From assembly GCF_029360705.1 (NCBI RefSeq), contig NZ_JARKMX010000008.1, positions 1,859,949-1,923,948 on the forward strand: a DNA stretch of 64,000 nt, written 5' to 3'. Origin of the DNA: Paraflavitalea pollutisoli. Lineage in GTDB: Bacteria; Bacteroidota; Bacteroidia; Chitinophagales; Chitinophagaceae. Shown piece after piece: positions 44,670 to 52,710 of this stretch. The number at the start of each line of letters is the position of its first letter. The stretch's first letter is position 1. The position numbers were made by a program, and so were the translations under genes. Under the pieces are notes generated by a model that saw only the letters and a program-made list of their open reading frames with translations, had not been told where the DNA came from and did no database searches.

Positions 44670-44757
44670 CTGATAATTTACCGGGGTTCTACTTTTGGTA
44701 GACCAATATTGTTAAATCCCAGTCTTACGCTTCAGGCGGTGCCTTGGCTGCTGGGCC

Positions 44758-44937
44758 TTAATGTGCTTTCTTTTCAAGCTGCAGCCGCTCTGCAAATGGC
44801 TTGGTTTTATCGGGTGATACAGTTATCTGCGACAGATCATTGAGCGCCCCGCACCTTTGGCACTTGATCTCAACCAATGCTGGCAACTGAGCCTTGGCGA
44901 TCGTCTTTCCACATCCTGTGCATTTTACTGGCTTCAT
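44758..44937 (-). CDS. Com-like zinc-finger protein, 59 residues
   Basis: The minus-strand ATG at 44937 opens MKPVKCTGCGKTIAKAQL. Cys6/Cys9 and Cys26/Cys29 (IKCQRCGALND) form a four-Cys zinc finger with the spacing of the Com family, named after the phage Mu Com protein that activates translation of mom. Com-like proteins are common beside portal or terminase genes of many prophages. The regulatory target here is unknown. Confidence 0.75.
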   Translation of the reverse strand: MKPVKCTGCGKTIAKAQLPALVEIKCQRCGALNDLSQITVSPDKTKPFAERLQLEKKAH

Positions 44938-45131
44938 AACCCTTTTGCCTTTTTATCATACTCGTCAATTGTGGCGAGCAACTTCTTTTTCAGTATCATC
45001 CTCAACCCATTCTTATAGTTTCGCTCTAAATTGCAGTCGGCCCTATTTCTAACTGGGTGGGGATTCTGTACCGTGTATATAGGAATGGTCCGTTTGACCA
45101 GTTCTTCTATCATTTGTTCAGCGGTAGTCAT
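44934..45131 (-). CDS. Small hypothetical prophage protein
   Basis: The product is 65 residues, MTTAEQMIEELVKRTIPIYT at the start and a Lys-rich helix at the end (RMILKKKLLATIDEYDKKA). It overlaps the portal stop by 14 bp and the Com-like ATG by 4 bp, consistent with a translationally coupled gene. The family is not recognised. Confidence 0.6.
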   Translation of the reverse strand: MTTAEQMIEELVKRTIPIYTVQNPHPVRNRADCNLERNYKNGLRMILKKKLLATIDEYDKKAKGL

Positions 45132-46572
45132 TCAGCCCGCTTTTGTTCAGCTCTTCGTTGATATCGTTGGCCTCTTCGTCGCTTATAGTGCCGGTCAGAT
45201 CAGCCAATGGCACCCTGTTATTGGGGACCAGAATAAGATCCTTTGGCAGTTCATCCGGAATATCCAGATTCATGAGCTCAAGCTTGTACACCTCGGGGAC
45301 AGGAAGGTCTTTCACCCATCCCCATTTCTCGGCCTGGTTCTCCTGCAGCTCAGGGTAAACGTCAAGATCGAAGTCCACACAGTATCCCTTCAGTCCTCCC
45401 CAGTCACCCTCTATCTTCCGGTTAAAGTTGTCCCTGAACCGGGTCATGCGGGGAATGGCTGCACGAGTGGTAAGTGCTTTCTCTGCCTCCTTGGCGTTGT
45501 TGAAGCTCTTGTTCTCAGGATCATTGCCCAACTGCGAAGGAAGGCCCCACAAGTTGAATATGCCGCGCAAATCGGTCGCTTCAATGCTAGTCAGGTCCAT
45601 ATCTTTAAGCGCGAGTCCAACAGACACATAACCCATCTTGTAGCCCGAGAAAGCAACCTTGCCATACTGATCGGCGCCACTGTGCTCCTTAGCCCATGCG
45701 CGCTTCATAAGGTTGGCCTGTGCTTCTCGTCCTGTGGGTGGCACGACTGGATCATCCACATACGCAATACCAGGAGCGCCGTTATTGTCCAACTGAGTAG
45801 CACCGGCTTTCTTAGCACTGTTGTTCCTGGTGATCGTACGATTGCCAGGCTTCAGGGCAGACATGCCATACAGGCCTTCACCAGCAACGCCGTATTCAGG
45901 GTTAAAGTCCTTCAAGTGCATCACCTGCTCCTTTGTGAATTTCTCCAACGATCCGTTCGTCATTTGATAGCCCGTGATACGCTGCGGCCATGCCCTGGTA
46001 GCAACGATGTTGATGTACTGGGCGGGTAGATTGAACAACTCCTGCGGTAAACCCTTATTGGCCCCTGCGTCCAGCAGATTGGCCCATAAGTACTCGTTAC
46101 CTGTGATCATTTGGTAACCGACTCCGTCAGCCACCAGGTCACTAAAGGATGTCCGGTCGTTCGCCCACTTCAGCAACTCGGCTATCTTGGCTGTCCGGCT
46201 GTCGTACTTCGTGATAGGCTCCAAAGCCTTCTTGCGAAGCCTACGAGCCTCAGCCCAATCTACAGCGTCATGCTTGTTATTGATGATAGCGTGATACCGC
46301 TTCAAAGAACTCTCGTCTACTATCTTGTACAAGGACCATGGAGCAACCCGTACTTTGTCCATGACCAGGTTTACCGCGGCAAATACGATGTCATTCACAC
46401 TGTACCCATCCTTCACATATGCCGCGAGGTTATCGCTGATCCAAGTGATCGTTCCGTTGACCTCCACAAACCGGCCTACACCTTCGGGCATCATGGCCGT
46501 AGCAGGATTGGCAGGCGCAATGTCCTTTAATCCCAATATATTCTCTGCTATCCATTTCTGCGCCTTGTTCAT
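45118..46572 (-). CDS. HK97-type portal protein
   Basis: The product is 484 residues. Portal features are visible: DGYSVNDIVFAAVNLVMDKV near 55, DLVADGVGYQMITGNEYLWA near 145, VMHLKDFNPEYGVAGEGLYG near 220 and NLWGLPSQLGNDPENKSFNN near 335. It forms the dodecameric ring at the packaging vertex. It starts 3 bp after the large terminase stop. Confidence 0.9.
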   Translation of the reverse strand: MNKAQKWIAENILGLKDIAPANPATAMMPEGVGRFVEVNGTITWISDNLAAYVKDGYSVNDIVFAAVNLVMDKVRVAPWSLYKIVDESSLKRYHAIINNKHDAVDWAEARRLRKKALEPITKYDSRTAKIAELLKWANDRTSFSDLVADGVGYQMITGNEYLWANLLDAGANKGLPQELFNLPAQYINIVATRAWPQRITGYQMTNGSLEKFTKEQVMHLKDFNPEYGVAGEGLYGMSALKPGNRTITRNNSAKKAGATQLDNNGAPGIAYVDDPVVPPTGREAQANLMKRAWAKEHSGADQYGKVAFSGYKMGYVSVGLALKDMDLTSIEATDLRGIFNLWGLPSQLGNDPENKSFNNAKEAEKALTTRAAIPRMTRFRDNFNRKIEGDWGGLKGYCVDFDLDVYPELQENQAEKWGWVKDLPVPEVYKLELMNLDIPDELPKDLILVPNNRVPLADLTGTISDEEANDINEELNKSGLNDYR

Positions 46573-46575
46573 ACG

Positions 46576-47772
46576 TTATAAAGTCCCACCTACGGGAACA
46601 AACTGAAAACCGGTCAAATGTGTAAAGGTCCCATATCTACCGGCGTCCATTGCGTGATCGTTAAACTTAACTGGCTCATCTAAAACCCGACCATCCTTAT
46701 CCACTTTCCACTTATATGATCTGGCTTCCTTCAGGAGGTTGATGCTTCGTTTCGTAATGTAGAGTGGCATACTCTTTACTTTCCTTATTCCCTCTGTGAC
46801 ATCCTTGTCCGCCGGCATCGCATTGTAGCCCGCCCTAACCAATTCTTCGATGGTTTTAGGCTCTGCTGCATCGCAGTAGATCGGCCGACCCATTTTAACC
46901 TTTAGTGCCTTATATCGCTCAATCAGATCGGTTGTAGTCAGCTTAGGTTCGTATAAAACCTCATCCCAATACAGACCGCCTTCATAGAACTCGATATCGA
47001 TCAAGGCAGAAGGAACGTTATAACCGAAATCCTGCCCCATCACCTGTTCGCCCCTTTCCGGCATCTCATCGATAACCTTGAAATGGGTGTAGATTGTCTC
47101 CGAACTAGTTCCCCGCTGGCCGAGTCCGAATACCTTCCAAAGGTTCTCGTCGGCGTCCTTCAGGGCTTCAATTTCAGCGATCTGCTCCTTGCTTAGGTTT
47201 GCCAGGTTGTTTTTATAGGTGCTTATGATAAGCTTGTTACCAGTCTTATCGGCCACTTCATAAACCCAACTGTATTCATCAGCCGGGTTGAAGTCCATAA
47301 AAATCATTTCCCTGGTCCGTAGGGCAAGCTGAATGTAGGTTTCCCGGTTCAACAAGTTCGCCTCGTTGATGTACAGGATATCCCTACCTGGTCCTCTTAC
47401 CTTCTGGCTGTCATCTGCTCCAAAGAACTCTATATAGCTGCCCGTTGCCGGGAAAGTATAAATCTGATCAGTACGGTTGAAGTTGTCCTCCATGAACAAC
47501 ATCTGCGTTTCCAGGTTGCTCAGCACGTCCTTCCGTGCACCTTTCTTCAAGTGAGGCAGGGATGGGCTTACTACACTTATCTCCTTCCTGCCATAATGCT
47601 GCCCCGTTACTTGGTTGATACCGCCGCTGGCGATATCGATCATCAACTGAGACAGGGAAAAGGTCTTGCTCGACCTCGTGCTACCCTGGTTGGCAATTAC
47701 CCGGTATATCCCTTTGTCGTAGGCCTTCTTGTTGGCCCAATAGACTGGGGTGGTATTTGTCTCAATCATCAT
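46576..47772 (-). CDS. Terminase large subunit (phage packaging ATPase)
   Basis: Starting at MMIETNTTPVYWANKKA (ATG at 47772; the next ATG is equally possible) the product is about 398 residues. RVIANQGSTRSSKTFSL is the Walker A region, ILYINEANLLNRE the Walker B/coupling region and MIFMDFNPADEYSWVYEV a PBSX/phage-type third motif. The C-terminal nuclease shows MGQDFGYNVPSALIDIEF and PIYCDAAEPKTIEEL, with metal-binding Asp residues, and NDHAMDAGRYGTF at the end. It cuts and translocates DNA into the prohead. Confidence 0.92.
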   Translation of the reverse strand: MMIETNTTPVYWANKKAYDKGIYRVIANQGSTRSSKTFSLSQLMIDIASGGINQVTGQHYGRKEISVVSPSLPHLKKGARKDVLSNLETQMLFMEDNFNRTDQIYTFPATGSYIEFFGADDSQKVRGPGRDILYINEANLLNRETYIQLALRTREMIFMDFNPADEYSWVYEVADKTGNKLIISTYKNNLANLSKEQIAEIEALKDADENLWKVFGLGQRGTSSETIYTHFKVIDEMPERGEQVMGQDFGYNVPSALIDIEFYEGGLYWDEVLYEPKLTTTDLIERYKALKVKMGRPIYCDAAEPKTIEELVRAGYNAMPADKDVTEGIRKVKSMPLYITKRSINLLKEARSYKWKVDKDGRVLDEPVKFNDHAMDAGRYGTFTHLTGFQFVPVGGTL

Positions 47773-48244
47773 CAGGAAGCGGTTCGTTTCCTGCCTGCGC
47801 CTTGTAAAGAACTGTGACGCCTTCAGGCGTTCTGATATCAACCTCTTGCTTATCCCTCCACTTCTTCGGCTGCCTGTTCTTCAACCAGAAGATGGCAGCA
47901 GTGGTGTCCGGCGGATAGTGCTCCGTGTATGGAACAAGCAGGGGTGCCGATTCCTTCTCCCCTTCCTCGTTAAGCTTTTCGCCACCAGTTGGAAAGATCT
48001 TCACCGCCTTATGGCTGTAGCCTTTTGCCCGTTGGTATAAGCTGTCCGCGATGTTCGCGTCGGCCAAAGTCTTTCCCTTTTTTATGGACTCGGAAAACTT
48101 AGGATGGACTTTTTTCCATTCGTAAATAGTATCCTCGCAGACCTCGAAAAAATCAGCCAGTTCGGCATCTGTAGCTCCTAACTTGCATAGTTTCTCGGCC
48201 TGGGCATTGTACGCTGTCTTATACTTGGTTGGCCTGCCTTCCAT
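47762..48244 (-). CDS. Terminase small subunit
   Basis: From MEGRPTKYKTAYNAQAEKL (ATG at 48244) the product is 160 residues. A helix-turn-helix at about 15-50 (KLGATDAELADFFEVCEDTI, YEWKKVHPKFSESIK) is typical of PBSX-like small terminases, followed by KSADANIADSLYQRAKGYS-type helices and WLKNRQPKKWRDK. It recognises the packaging site. Eight bases upstream lies a large stem-loop with a U-run. It overlaps the terminase large subunit by about 10 bp. Confidence 0.85.
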   Translation of the reverse strand: MEGRPTKYKTAYNAQAEKLCKLGATDAELADFFEVCEDTIYEWKKVHPKFSESIKKGKTLADANIADSLYQRAKGYSHKAVKIFPTGGEKLNEEGEKESAPLLVPYTEHYPPDTTAAIFWLKNRQPKKWRDKQEVDIRTPEGVTVLYKAQAGNEPLPDDD

Positions 48245-48252
48245 AAACAAAA

Positions 48253-48309
48253 ATCCCATAAGGTAAAGCGTCCAACAAACACTGCTCGAATGACGCTCCC
48301 TTATGGGAT
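48253..48309 (-). promoter_or_regulatory. 57-nt stem-loop with U-run in the terminase leader
   Basis: ATCCCATAAGG and CCTTATGGGAT (11 bp) are perfectly paired, with an inner AGCGTC/GACGCT (6 bp). On the minus strand the stem is followed by TTTTTGTTT and then ATGG, the terminase small subunit start. A terminator-like structure directly before the start codon suggests attenuation or antitermination of the late genes; a packaging (cos/pac) site is another possibility. Confidence 0.7.
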
Positions 48310-48361
48310 ATAAAATTCTGGTAAATACTTGAATCAATCTATTGCATAGATGTGCAATAGA

Positions 48362-48673
48362 TTATTTTACGTTGTATAACGCATAATCAGTCGCTGAGAT
48401 TTCCGTGATATACAATATCGATACATTAGGTCCGCCTGTCAAGCGTTTGCCCAAATCCATTCGTGATGGATATCTATCCCATTGGATAGATGCATCGTAG
48501 AACGTACCATTACTAACCCAAGACACAATAAAAAATCTTGGCTGGAAAACAGTATCAGCCTTAAGGACGATAGGCAATGGTGCAGTCACAGACTTAACCT
48601 TACTGTATAGCAAATGTCCAATCAGCCCGGAAACAAGAACTAAGACTGTGACGAATACATGTCTGGAAATCAT
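48362..48673 (-). CDS. Small membrane-anchored hypothetical protein
   Basis: The product is 103 residues with a N-terminal hydrophobic helix (VFVTVLVLVSGLIGHLLYS) and a soluble remainder including PRFFIVSWVSNGTFYDASIQ. A single anchor and external domain could serve superinfection exclusion, but no family is recognised. It lies alone between the terminase leader and the helix-turn-helix gene. Confidence 0.6.
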   Translation of the reverse strand: MISRHVFVTVLVLVSGLIGHLLYSKVKSVTAPLPIVLKADTVFQPRFFIVSWVSNGTFYDASIQWDRYPSRMDLGKRLTGGPNVSILYITEISATDYALYNVK

Positions 48674-48746
48674 AAAGGCTTCGTTTAGTTGTAGTTTCTA
48701 ATGTGTTTATATAGTTCGGCTCCAGGCCTACGGCGCCGGAACAGAC

Positions 48747-49034
48747 TCATCCCAATAATCCGCTGTAGTTGACTTGCCCGGTGGGGCCATCGTCGGCGCG
48801 CGGCTGCAATGCGGCTGGCTTTTCCCCTGGTCCGATAGATGAAGCTGATGGGCTCTTTGTACATAGTTTGACGAGCAACTGTGCCAGGCTTACACAGTTG
48901 TGCACTTTTTTGAGTTGACTGATCCGGTGGCAGATCGTCCTGTATGGAATTTTCAGCTGGGCAGTGATCTCCTTATAGGTCTTCCCCTCGCTCAACAAAT
49001 TCAGTATCTCGCTATTGGATTGTTGGATGGTCAT
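48747..49034 (-). CDS. LuxR/GerE-type helix-turn-helix protein
   Basis: From MTIQQSNSEILNLLSEGKTY (ATG at 49034) the product is 95 residues. The helix-turn-helix YKEITAQLKIPYRTICHRIS and QLKKVHNCVSLAQL, the classic GerE ending, is seen at about 18-55. No receiver or ligand domain is present. Position before the terminase suggests a late-gene regulator. The tail is Pro/Gly-rich. Confidence 0.72.
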   Translation of the reverse strand: MTIQQSNSEILNLLSEGKTYKEITAQLKIPYRTICHRISQLKKVHNCVSLAQLLVKLCTKSPSASSIGPGEKPAALQPRADDGPTGQVNYSGLLG

Positions 49035-49051
49035 ATCGGTATGGGTTTGTA

Positions 49052-49300
49052 TCAACGATTTCTGTACCTTTCCCGCCACCATGAATAGCGTTCAGGGTTG
49101 CAAAACGGAAACTCAGGCACAGTAATAGTAAGGTCAATCTTTGGTATCTTGATCACCTTAACCTGCCCTTTGACGTTTGGCATCGGACCGTCGGGGTATA
49201 CGTAAACATCCTGATCGCCAACCATCACTAAGGTATCTGGCGGCAGGGCAGCACATTCCCTGATTGTGATCCCTGCTATGGTTAATGGCTCATTTTTCAT
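49052..49300 (-). CDS. Hypothetical prophage protein
   Basis: From MKNEPLTIAGITIRECAALP (ATG at 49300) the product is 82 residues. It has beta-like strands (TLVMVGDQDVYVYPDG, KVIKIPKIDLTITV) and a WWRERYRNR tail. It overlaps the glycosyltransferase-like gene by 11 bp. The function is unknown. Confidence 0.55.
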   Translation of the reverse strand: MKNEPLTIAGITIRECAALPPDTLVMVGDQDVYVYPDGPMPNVKGQVKVIKIPKIDLTITVPEFPFCNPERYSWWRERYRNR

Positions 49301-50003
49301 AGACAGATTTCGTTGTGTACAGCACATTCAGAATGTACCGCATGCCATCGCCGACTGCCTGGTCACCGGTGGAGAACCAGGAACGCCGGGCCAATAACTG
49401 CCCGATGGTCTTGTCGGGCAAATCCTCCCTAAACTTCATATCGCCAGCCGCTTTACCCAGTATACTCTTGTGATAGCAGTAGGCTGTCTTGATGCAGTAC
49501 CCCCACTTTTTACCCCATTCCATGGCTTCCATGATCTTAAGGAAGGACTTCTTGTTGTATACGATCGGGCAATGGCAGTCGTAGTACATGTAGTTGCCCC
49601 TGATATGCTCGAAGGTGTTATTCACCGTGTTGACGTAGATATCCGCCCTTGCTCGCTGCTGGTTGAGTGTGCCGGCGTGGAAGAAGGGGAACGTCCCGGC
49701 TGTAAAATCCTCCAGGAGGAAATGGTCGTCATTCATAAACAGGAAATCAGCTGATACATCTTCCAGGTAGCACCCCAGCCGGATCTTCTCGTAAATCGCC
49801 CGCTCCTTTTGGTAGGTCTTGTCGAACTCCCGATCAATATCGGGGGTTGGTATTACTGTCACGTTCTGCAGCCAGGCGGGAGCCTTCCCGAGCAGGAATA
49901 TCTCGCCGTATCCCTTAAGGTGCTTTTGGATCGATCGCAGGGCGAAGCGCAACTCCGTGTCACCGTATCGGGAAGCCTTGTATGGTATCACGATCGAGGT
50001 CAT
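49290..50003 (-). CDS. Glycosyltransferase-like protein (GT-A type, Stealth-like)
   Basis: The product is 237 residues starting MTSIVIPYKASRYGDTELRF. FLFMNDDHFLLEDF near 90 contains an acidic DDH motif where GT-A enzymes bind the metal and nucleotide sugar, and the flanking HIRGNYMYYDCHCPIVYNKK resembles phosphosugar transferases of the Stealth type. It is the last gene of a four-enzyme cassette. Modification of host surface glycan is inferred; phage DNA or virion glycosylation is an alternative. Confidence 0.7.
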   Translation of the reverse strand: MTSIVIPYKASRYGDTELRFALRSIQKHLKGYGEIFLLGKAPAWLQNVTVIPTPDIDREFDKTYQKERAIYEKIRLGCYLEDVSADFLFMNDDHFLLEDFTAGTFPFFHAGTLNQQRARADIYVNTVNNTFEHIRGNYMYYDCHCPIVYNKKSFLKIMEAMEWGKKWGYCIKTAYCYHKSILGKAAGDMKFREDLPDKTIGQLLARRSWFSTGDQAVGDGMRYILNVLYTTKSVYEK

Positions 50004-50323
50004 TCGGCAATTAGGATTTTGAATGGTGCCGTATATTGCAAAGCCTCTTTCATATCCTTTTCAATGGTCCACCCTAAAACGTCCGGTGATGGCTGATCAG
50101 GACACAGACACAGGTATTTAACCTGGCATCCCATAATAACAACTCCACCTATGTCATAAAACCAGTTTGCGTGCGCCCGATTAGGGATAAATCCTAATGC
50201 CTTACCGGCCTCATGTACCCCATTTAGGGTGCCCCAGACCGCCCTGTGGTCTTTACCGTCTGGACCTACGAACCATTCACTGGTGGTGATCAGAACTTTC
50301 TTCCCAACATACTTATCAATCAT
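50000..50323 (-). CDS. Hypothetical protein in the glycosylation cassette
   Basis: The product is 107 residues, MIDKYVGKKVLITTSEWFVG at the start, with GKDHRAVWGTLNGVHEAG and EALQYTAPFKILIAE. The stop overlaps the next gene by 4 bp. A small beta-rich domain (SH3-like?) is possible. Not recognised. Confidence 0.6.
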   Translation of the reverse strand: MIDKYVGKKVLITTSEWFVGPDGKDHRAVWGTLNGVHEAGKALGFIPNRAHANWFYDIGGVVIMGCQVKYLCLCPDQPSPDVLGWTIEKDMKEALQYTAPFKILIAE

Positions 50324-50325
50324 AA

Positions 50326-50982
50326 TTATTTACGTTTAAATGACATAGAAAGAATATTCCATTCCGGATCGCGCTTCCTGACAATATCCTCGTGATTGCT
50401 GAGCGCAATGCGCTTCCAGCCGAGCCGGCCCATGGTAACCTCAAGAGTTGCCCCCGAGAAGTGCCAGACGTGCTCGTTGGGCTTGCGGTGGAAATACTCG
50501 TTAGCAAACCATTCTTTACCCCGTAGATGGTAGTGGCAGTAAGGGAGACTGACTACCAAAGTCTCGCAGGGAAGATCCTCAACAAAGGAAATATCTTCGA
50601 AATGCTCCAGGCAGTCGTGAAAGGTGATCACATCGCAGGAATGGTACGTATTAAGCCTGTGGCAGCCTTCGGGTACCGGTACATCAGTGATATCCAGCCC
50701 GGCCACAAAAGGTATAAGCGGCTGCACATACCTCATAAAGGCTCCGTTGCCATAGCCGACATCGGTCAGGCTTCTGATACGCTTTCCGTGCGCGGTTGTC
50801 GCAAATACATATCGCAGGCCCTGCAATTGGTTGGAAAGTGCGACTCGCTCAGGTGAATCATAGATAGCTGAATAAGCGGCATCGTAGATGAAAGGCTGCG
50901 GGTTGGTCTGCTTTATGGCTCCGGTTTCCATCACCGCGTATTCCGCACCATCATCGGTCTTGAATGTTTCGATAACTCTCAT
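50326..50982 (-). CDS. Class I SAM-dependent methyltransferase
   Basis: The product is 218 residues. Motif I is TDVGYGNGAFMRYV near 70, the acidic loop is AGLDITDVPVPEG near 88, and motif IV-like ITFHDCLEHFEDISFVEDLP near 115. The pattern DCLEHF is typical of small-molecule or sugar methyltransferases related to UbiG rather than DNA methyltransferases. It overlaps the GT9-like gene by 4 bp. The substrate is probably a sugar, inferred from its neighbours. Confidence 0.82.
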   Translation of the reverse strand: MRVIETFKTDDGAEYAVMETGAIKQTNPQPFIYDAAYSAIYDSPERVALSNQLQGLRYVFATTAHGKRIRSLTDVGYGNGAFMRYVQPLIPFVAGLDITDVPVPEGCHRLNTYHSCDVITFHDCLEHFEDISFVEDLPCETLVVSLPYCHYHLRGKEWFANEYFHRKPNEHVWHFSGATLEVTMGRLGWKRIALSNHEDIVRKRDPEWNILSMSFKRK

Positions 50983-51707
50983 CTAAGGATATTTTCGTAT
51001 GGAACGTTGTTTAAAATGCAGTTTGTTTTAAATGGCTTGGGGAACAGATAGTAGGGTGTACCAGTTGCCTGGGCCAGGGTAAGAACAAGAGATTGGTTAC
51101 AATAGACAGCTTTGGCCTGATTAACCCAAATAGCTACTTCTAAGGCATCGTTGGTGACTACATAATCCACATCGCTTTTAACGATCTCCCTGAACTGAAT
51201 AACCTCATCAGTCGTGCCAATGAAATACTTATTGCCTTCAATGCTATCCCATAGGTTTTTCCAATCAAATGGCCTTGATGGCATCCTGTCGTTGATAATG
51301 TGCCGACCAGTATAGTTGAAAATTGTATATTCTGGTCCACGTTCAACATGGTGCCGTTCGATGGATAACCATGGATCTTTCCAGTTCGGTATTTTAATGC
51401 CGAACGCGTCCATGTACCGCTTAACGATGTGGATTACACCCTTGGCTGGCTGATCTCTGGCCATGTCAAGGTCGTAATCGATGTGAATACCTGGTGCCAG
51501 TTCTTTGTACGCCAGCCCAGAAGGGTATTCCCTGACTTCCTTAATATATGGCTGCAACTCCAGCAGACGCTTCATATTGCTATACATGTTGGTCACGCCA
51601 TCTGGGGTCCTTTCGGGGATATACAGTATACCGCCGCCGAGTTCCCGGATTGTTGGCAGGGCGTATATGAGATCCCCAAGTTTGCCGCCGTGTCTGAATG
51701 TCTTCAT
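50979..51707 (-). CDS. GT9-like (heptosyltransferase-fold) glycosyltransferase
   Basis: The product is 242 residues. The N-terminal FRHGGKLGDLIYALPTI is the classical GT9 (ADP-heptose:LPS heptosyltransferase) start, in which the Gly-rich turn contacts the acceptor. The C-terminal half with NDALEVAIWVNQAKAVYCNQ and TLAQATGTPYYLF fits the nucleotide-sugar site. It is shorter than bacterial WaaC/WaaF (about 320 residues). It lies 2 bp after a second GT9-like gene. Confidence 0.72.
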   Translation of the reverse strand: MKTFRHGGKLGDLIYALPTIRELGGGILYIPERTPDGVTNMYSNMKRLLELQPYIKEVREYPSGLAYKELAPGIHIDYDLDMARDQPAKGVIHIVKRYMDAFGIKIPNWKDPWLSIERHHVERGPEYTIFNYTGRHIINDRMPSRPFDWKNLWDSIEGNKYFIGTTDEVIQFREIVKSDVDYVVTNDALEVAIWVNQAKAVYCNQSLVLTLAQATGTPYYLFPKPFKTNCILNNVPYENILR

Positions 51708-51709
51708 AA

Positions 51710-52597
51710 CTACAGCAGCTTCTTGAAGAGTTGGTAATCATTCTTGATCCAGTCGAAAATACGCGCTGGATCACAGAACAGACACTCCTTAATGTTTCCT
51801 GCTTTAATTCGCTCAGGGTCGGCCCAGGTGTTTATTAATCCGGCTACCTTATGTCCGTAGAACATAACTCCATCCTTGCCCAGCATTTCATTGATAATGG
51901 ATAGGCCGGAAGGGAAGCCAACGAAGTATTTGAGGCGCTTAAGGATTTCAACAACCATGGACAGTGGTTCGCCGATCGTGTTGGTGAAAGGGATGTCGGA
52001 TGCCTTCAGTTGGGCCATCAAGAGTTCGGCAAGGTCTTCATCGTACTTGGCACCGATGATCACAAAATCAACATCTTGGTCTTGCGAGTACAGCAGCTTG
52101 CAGAACTGGAGCCATTCGTCCGGGCCCCATCCATTGTAGTGCTGATGCCTGGCATTGGAGTATGCGCTGGTGTAGATCCCGATGTAGTGTTTTTTCTGAC
52201 TGAGTAGGGACGCTACAGCCATTTTATCTTCCTCCGAAGTAGCAAAGTCAAGGGTGTAGGAGGTGGGAAGGTCAGGGAGGAAACCCTCGATTCTTTTGCC
52301 TGATTCCAGCCAGGAGTTAGCCGATAGGAAGAATTCTTTTTCGTTAATCTTCTTCCACTCGTTCTTTTTGTTCTGGATATTGCCGTCGCTCAGCTTCTTA
52401 TACCCAAGTTTGGGGACATACTCAAACGATGATACAAGGTTGGGAAGCAATTCACACACCTGGTGACCGCGTTGTGGTTGACCATCAGGCATGCGTATGT
52501 TGAACTTTTCGCCTGCGTTCTGAAGTTTGGACCAAAGCCATAATTGATCACCGATCCCGGCGGGGATGGTTATTGTTCTGAGAGAATTCTTTGACAT
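51710..52597 (-). CDS. GT9-like glycosyltransferase, second copy
   Basis: From MSKNSLRTITIPAGIGDQLW (ATG at 52597) the product is 295 residues. The N-terminal PAGIGDQLWLWSKLQ replaces the usual GxLGD motif, and YFVGFPSGLSIINEML near 235 resembles the C-terminal GT-B site (F-x-G-x-x-S-G). GHKVAGLINTWADPERIKAG follows. With the neighbouring GT9-like, GT-A-like and methyltransferase genes it forms a likely glycan-modifying cassette. Confidence 0.65.
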   Translation of the reverse strand: MSKNSLRTITIPAGIGDQLWLWSKLQNAGEKFNIRMPDGQPQRGHQVCELLPNLVSSFEYVPKLGYKKLSDGNIQNKKNEWKKINEKEFFLSANSWLESGKRIEGFLPDLPTSYTLDFATSEEDKMAVASLLSQKKHYIGIYTSAYSNARHQHYNGWGPDEWLQFCKLLYSQDQDVDFVIIGAKYDEDLAELLMAQLKASDIPFTNTIGEPLSMVVEILKRLKYFVGFPSGLSIINEMLGKDGVMFYGHKVAGLINTWADPERIKAGNIKECLFCDPARIFDWIKNDYQLFKKLL

Positions 52598-52710
52598 GAA
52601 CCTATTGTTTAAATAGGCCCAAGTAGTTCGGAGGACATAAAAGTAATGAATTGGCAAATACAAAGATTCGCCAATTCAATAATGTGCATAACTGCGCTCC
52701 ACGTGGAACC

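Noticed and set aside
49290-52597. Cassette as a phage DNA hypermodification system
   Set aside because: No base-modifying partner (hydroxymethylase, DNA base kinase or transferase) was recognised, and the GT9-like enzymes normally act on lipopolysaccharide, so this is kept only as an alternative.
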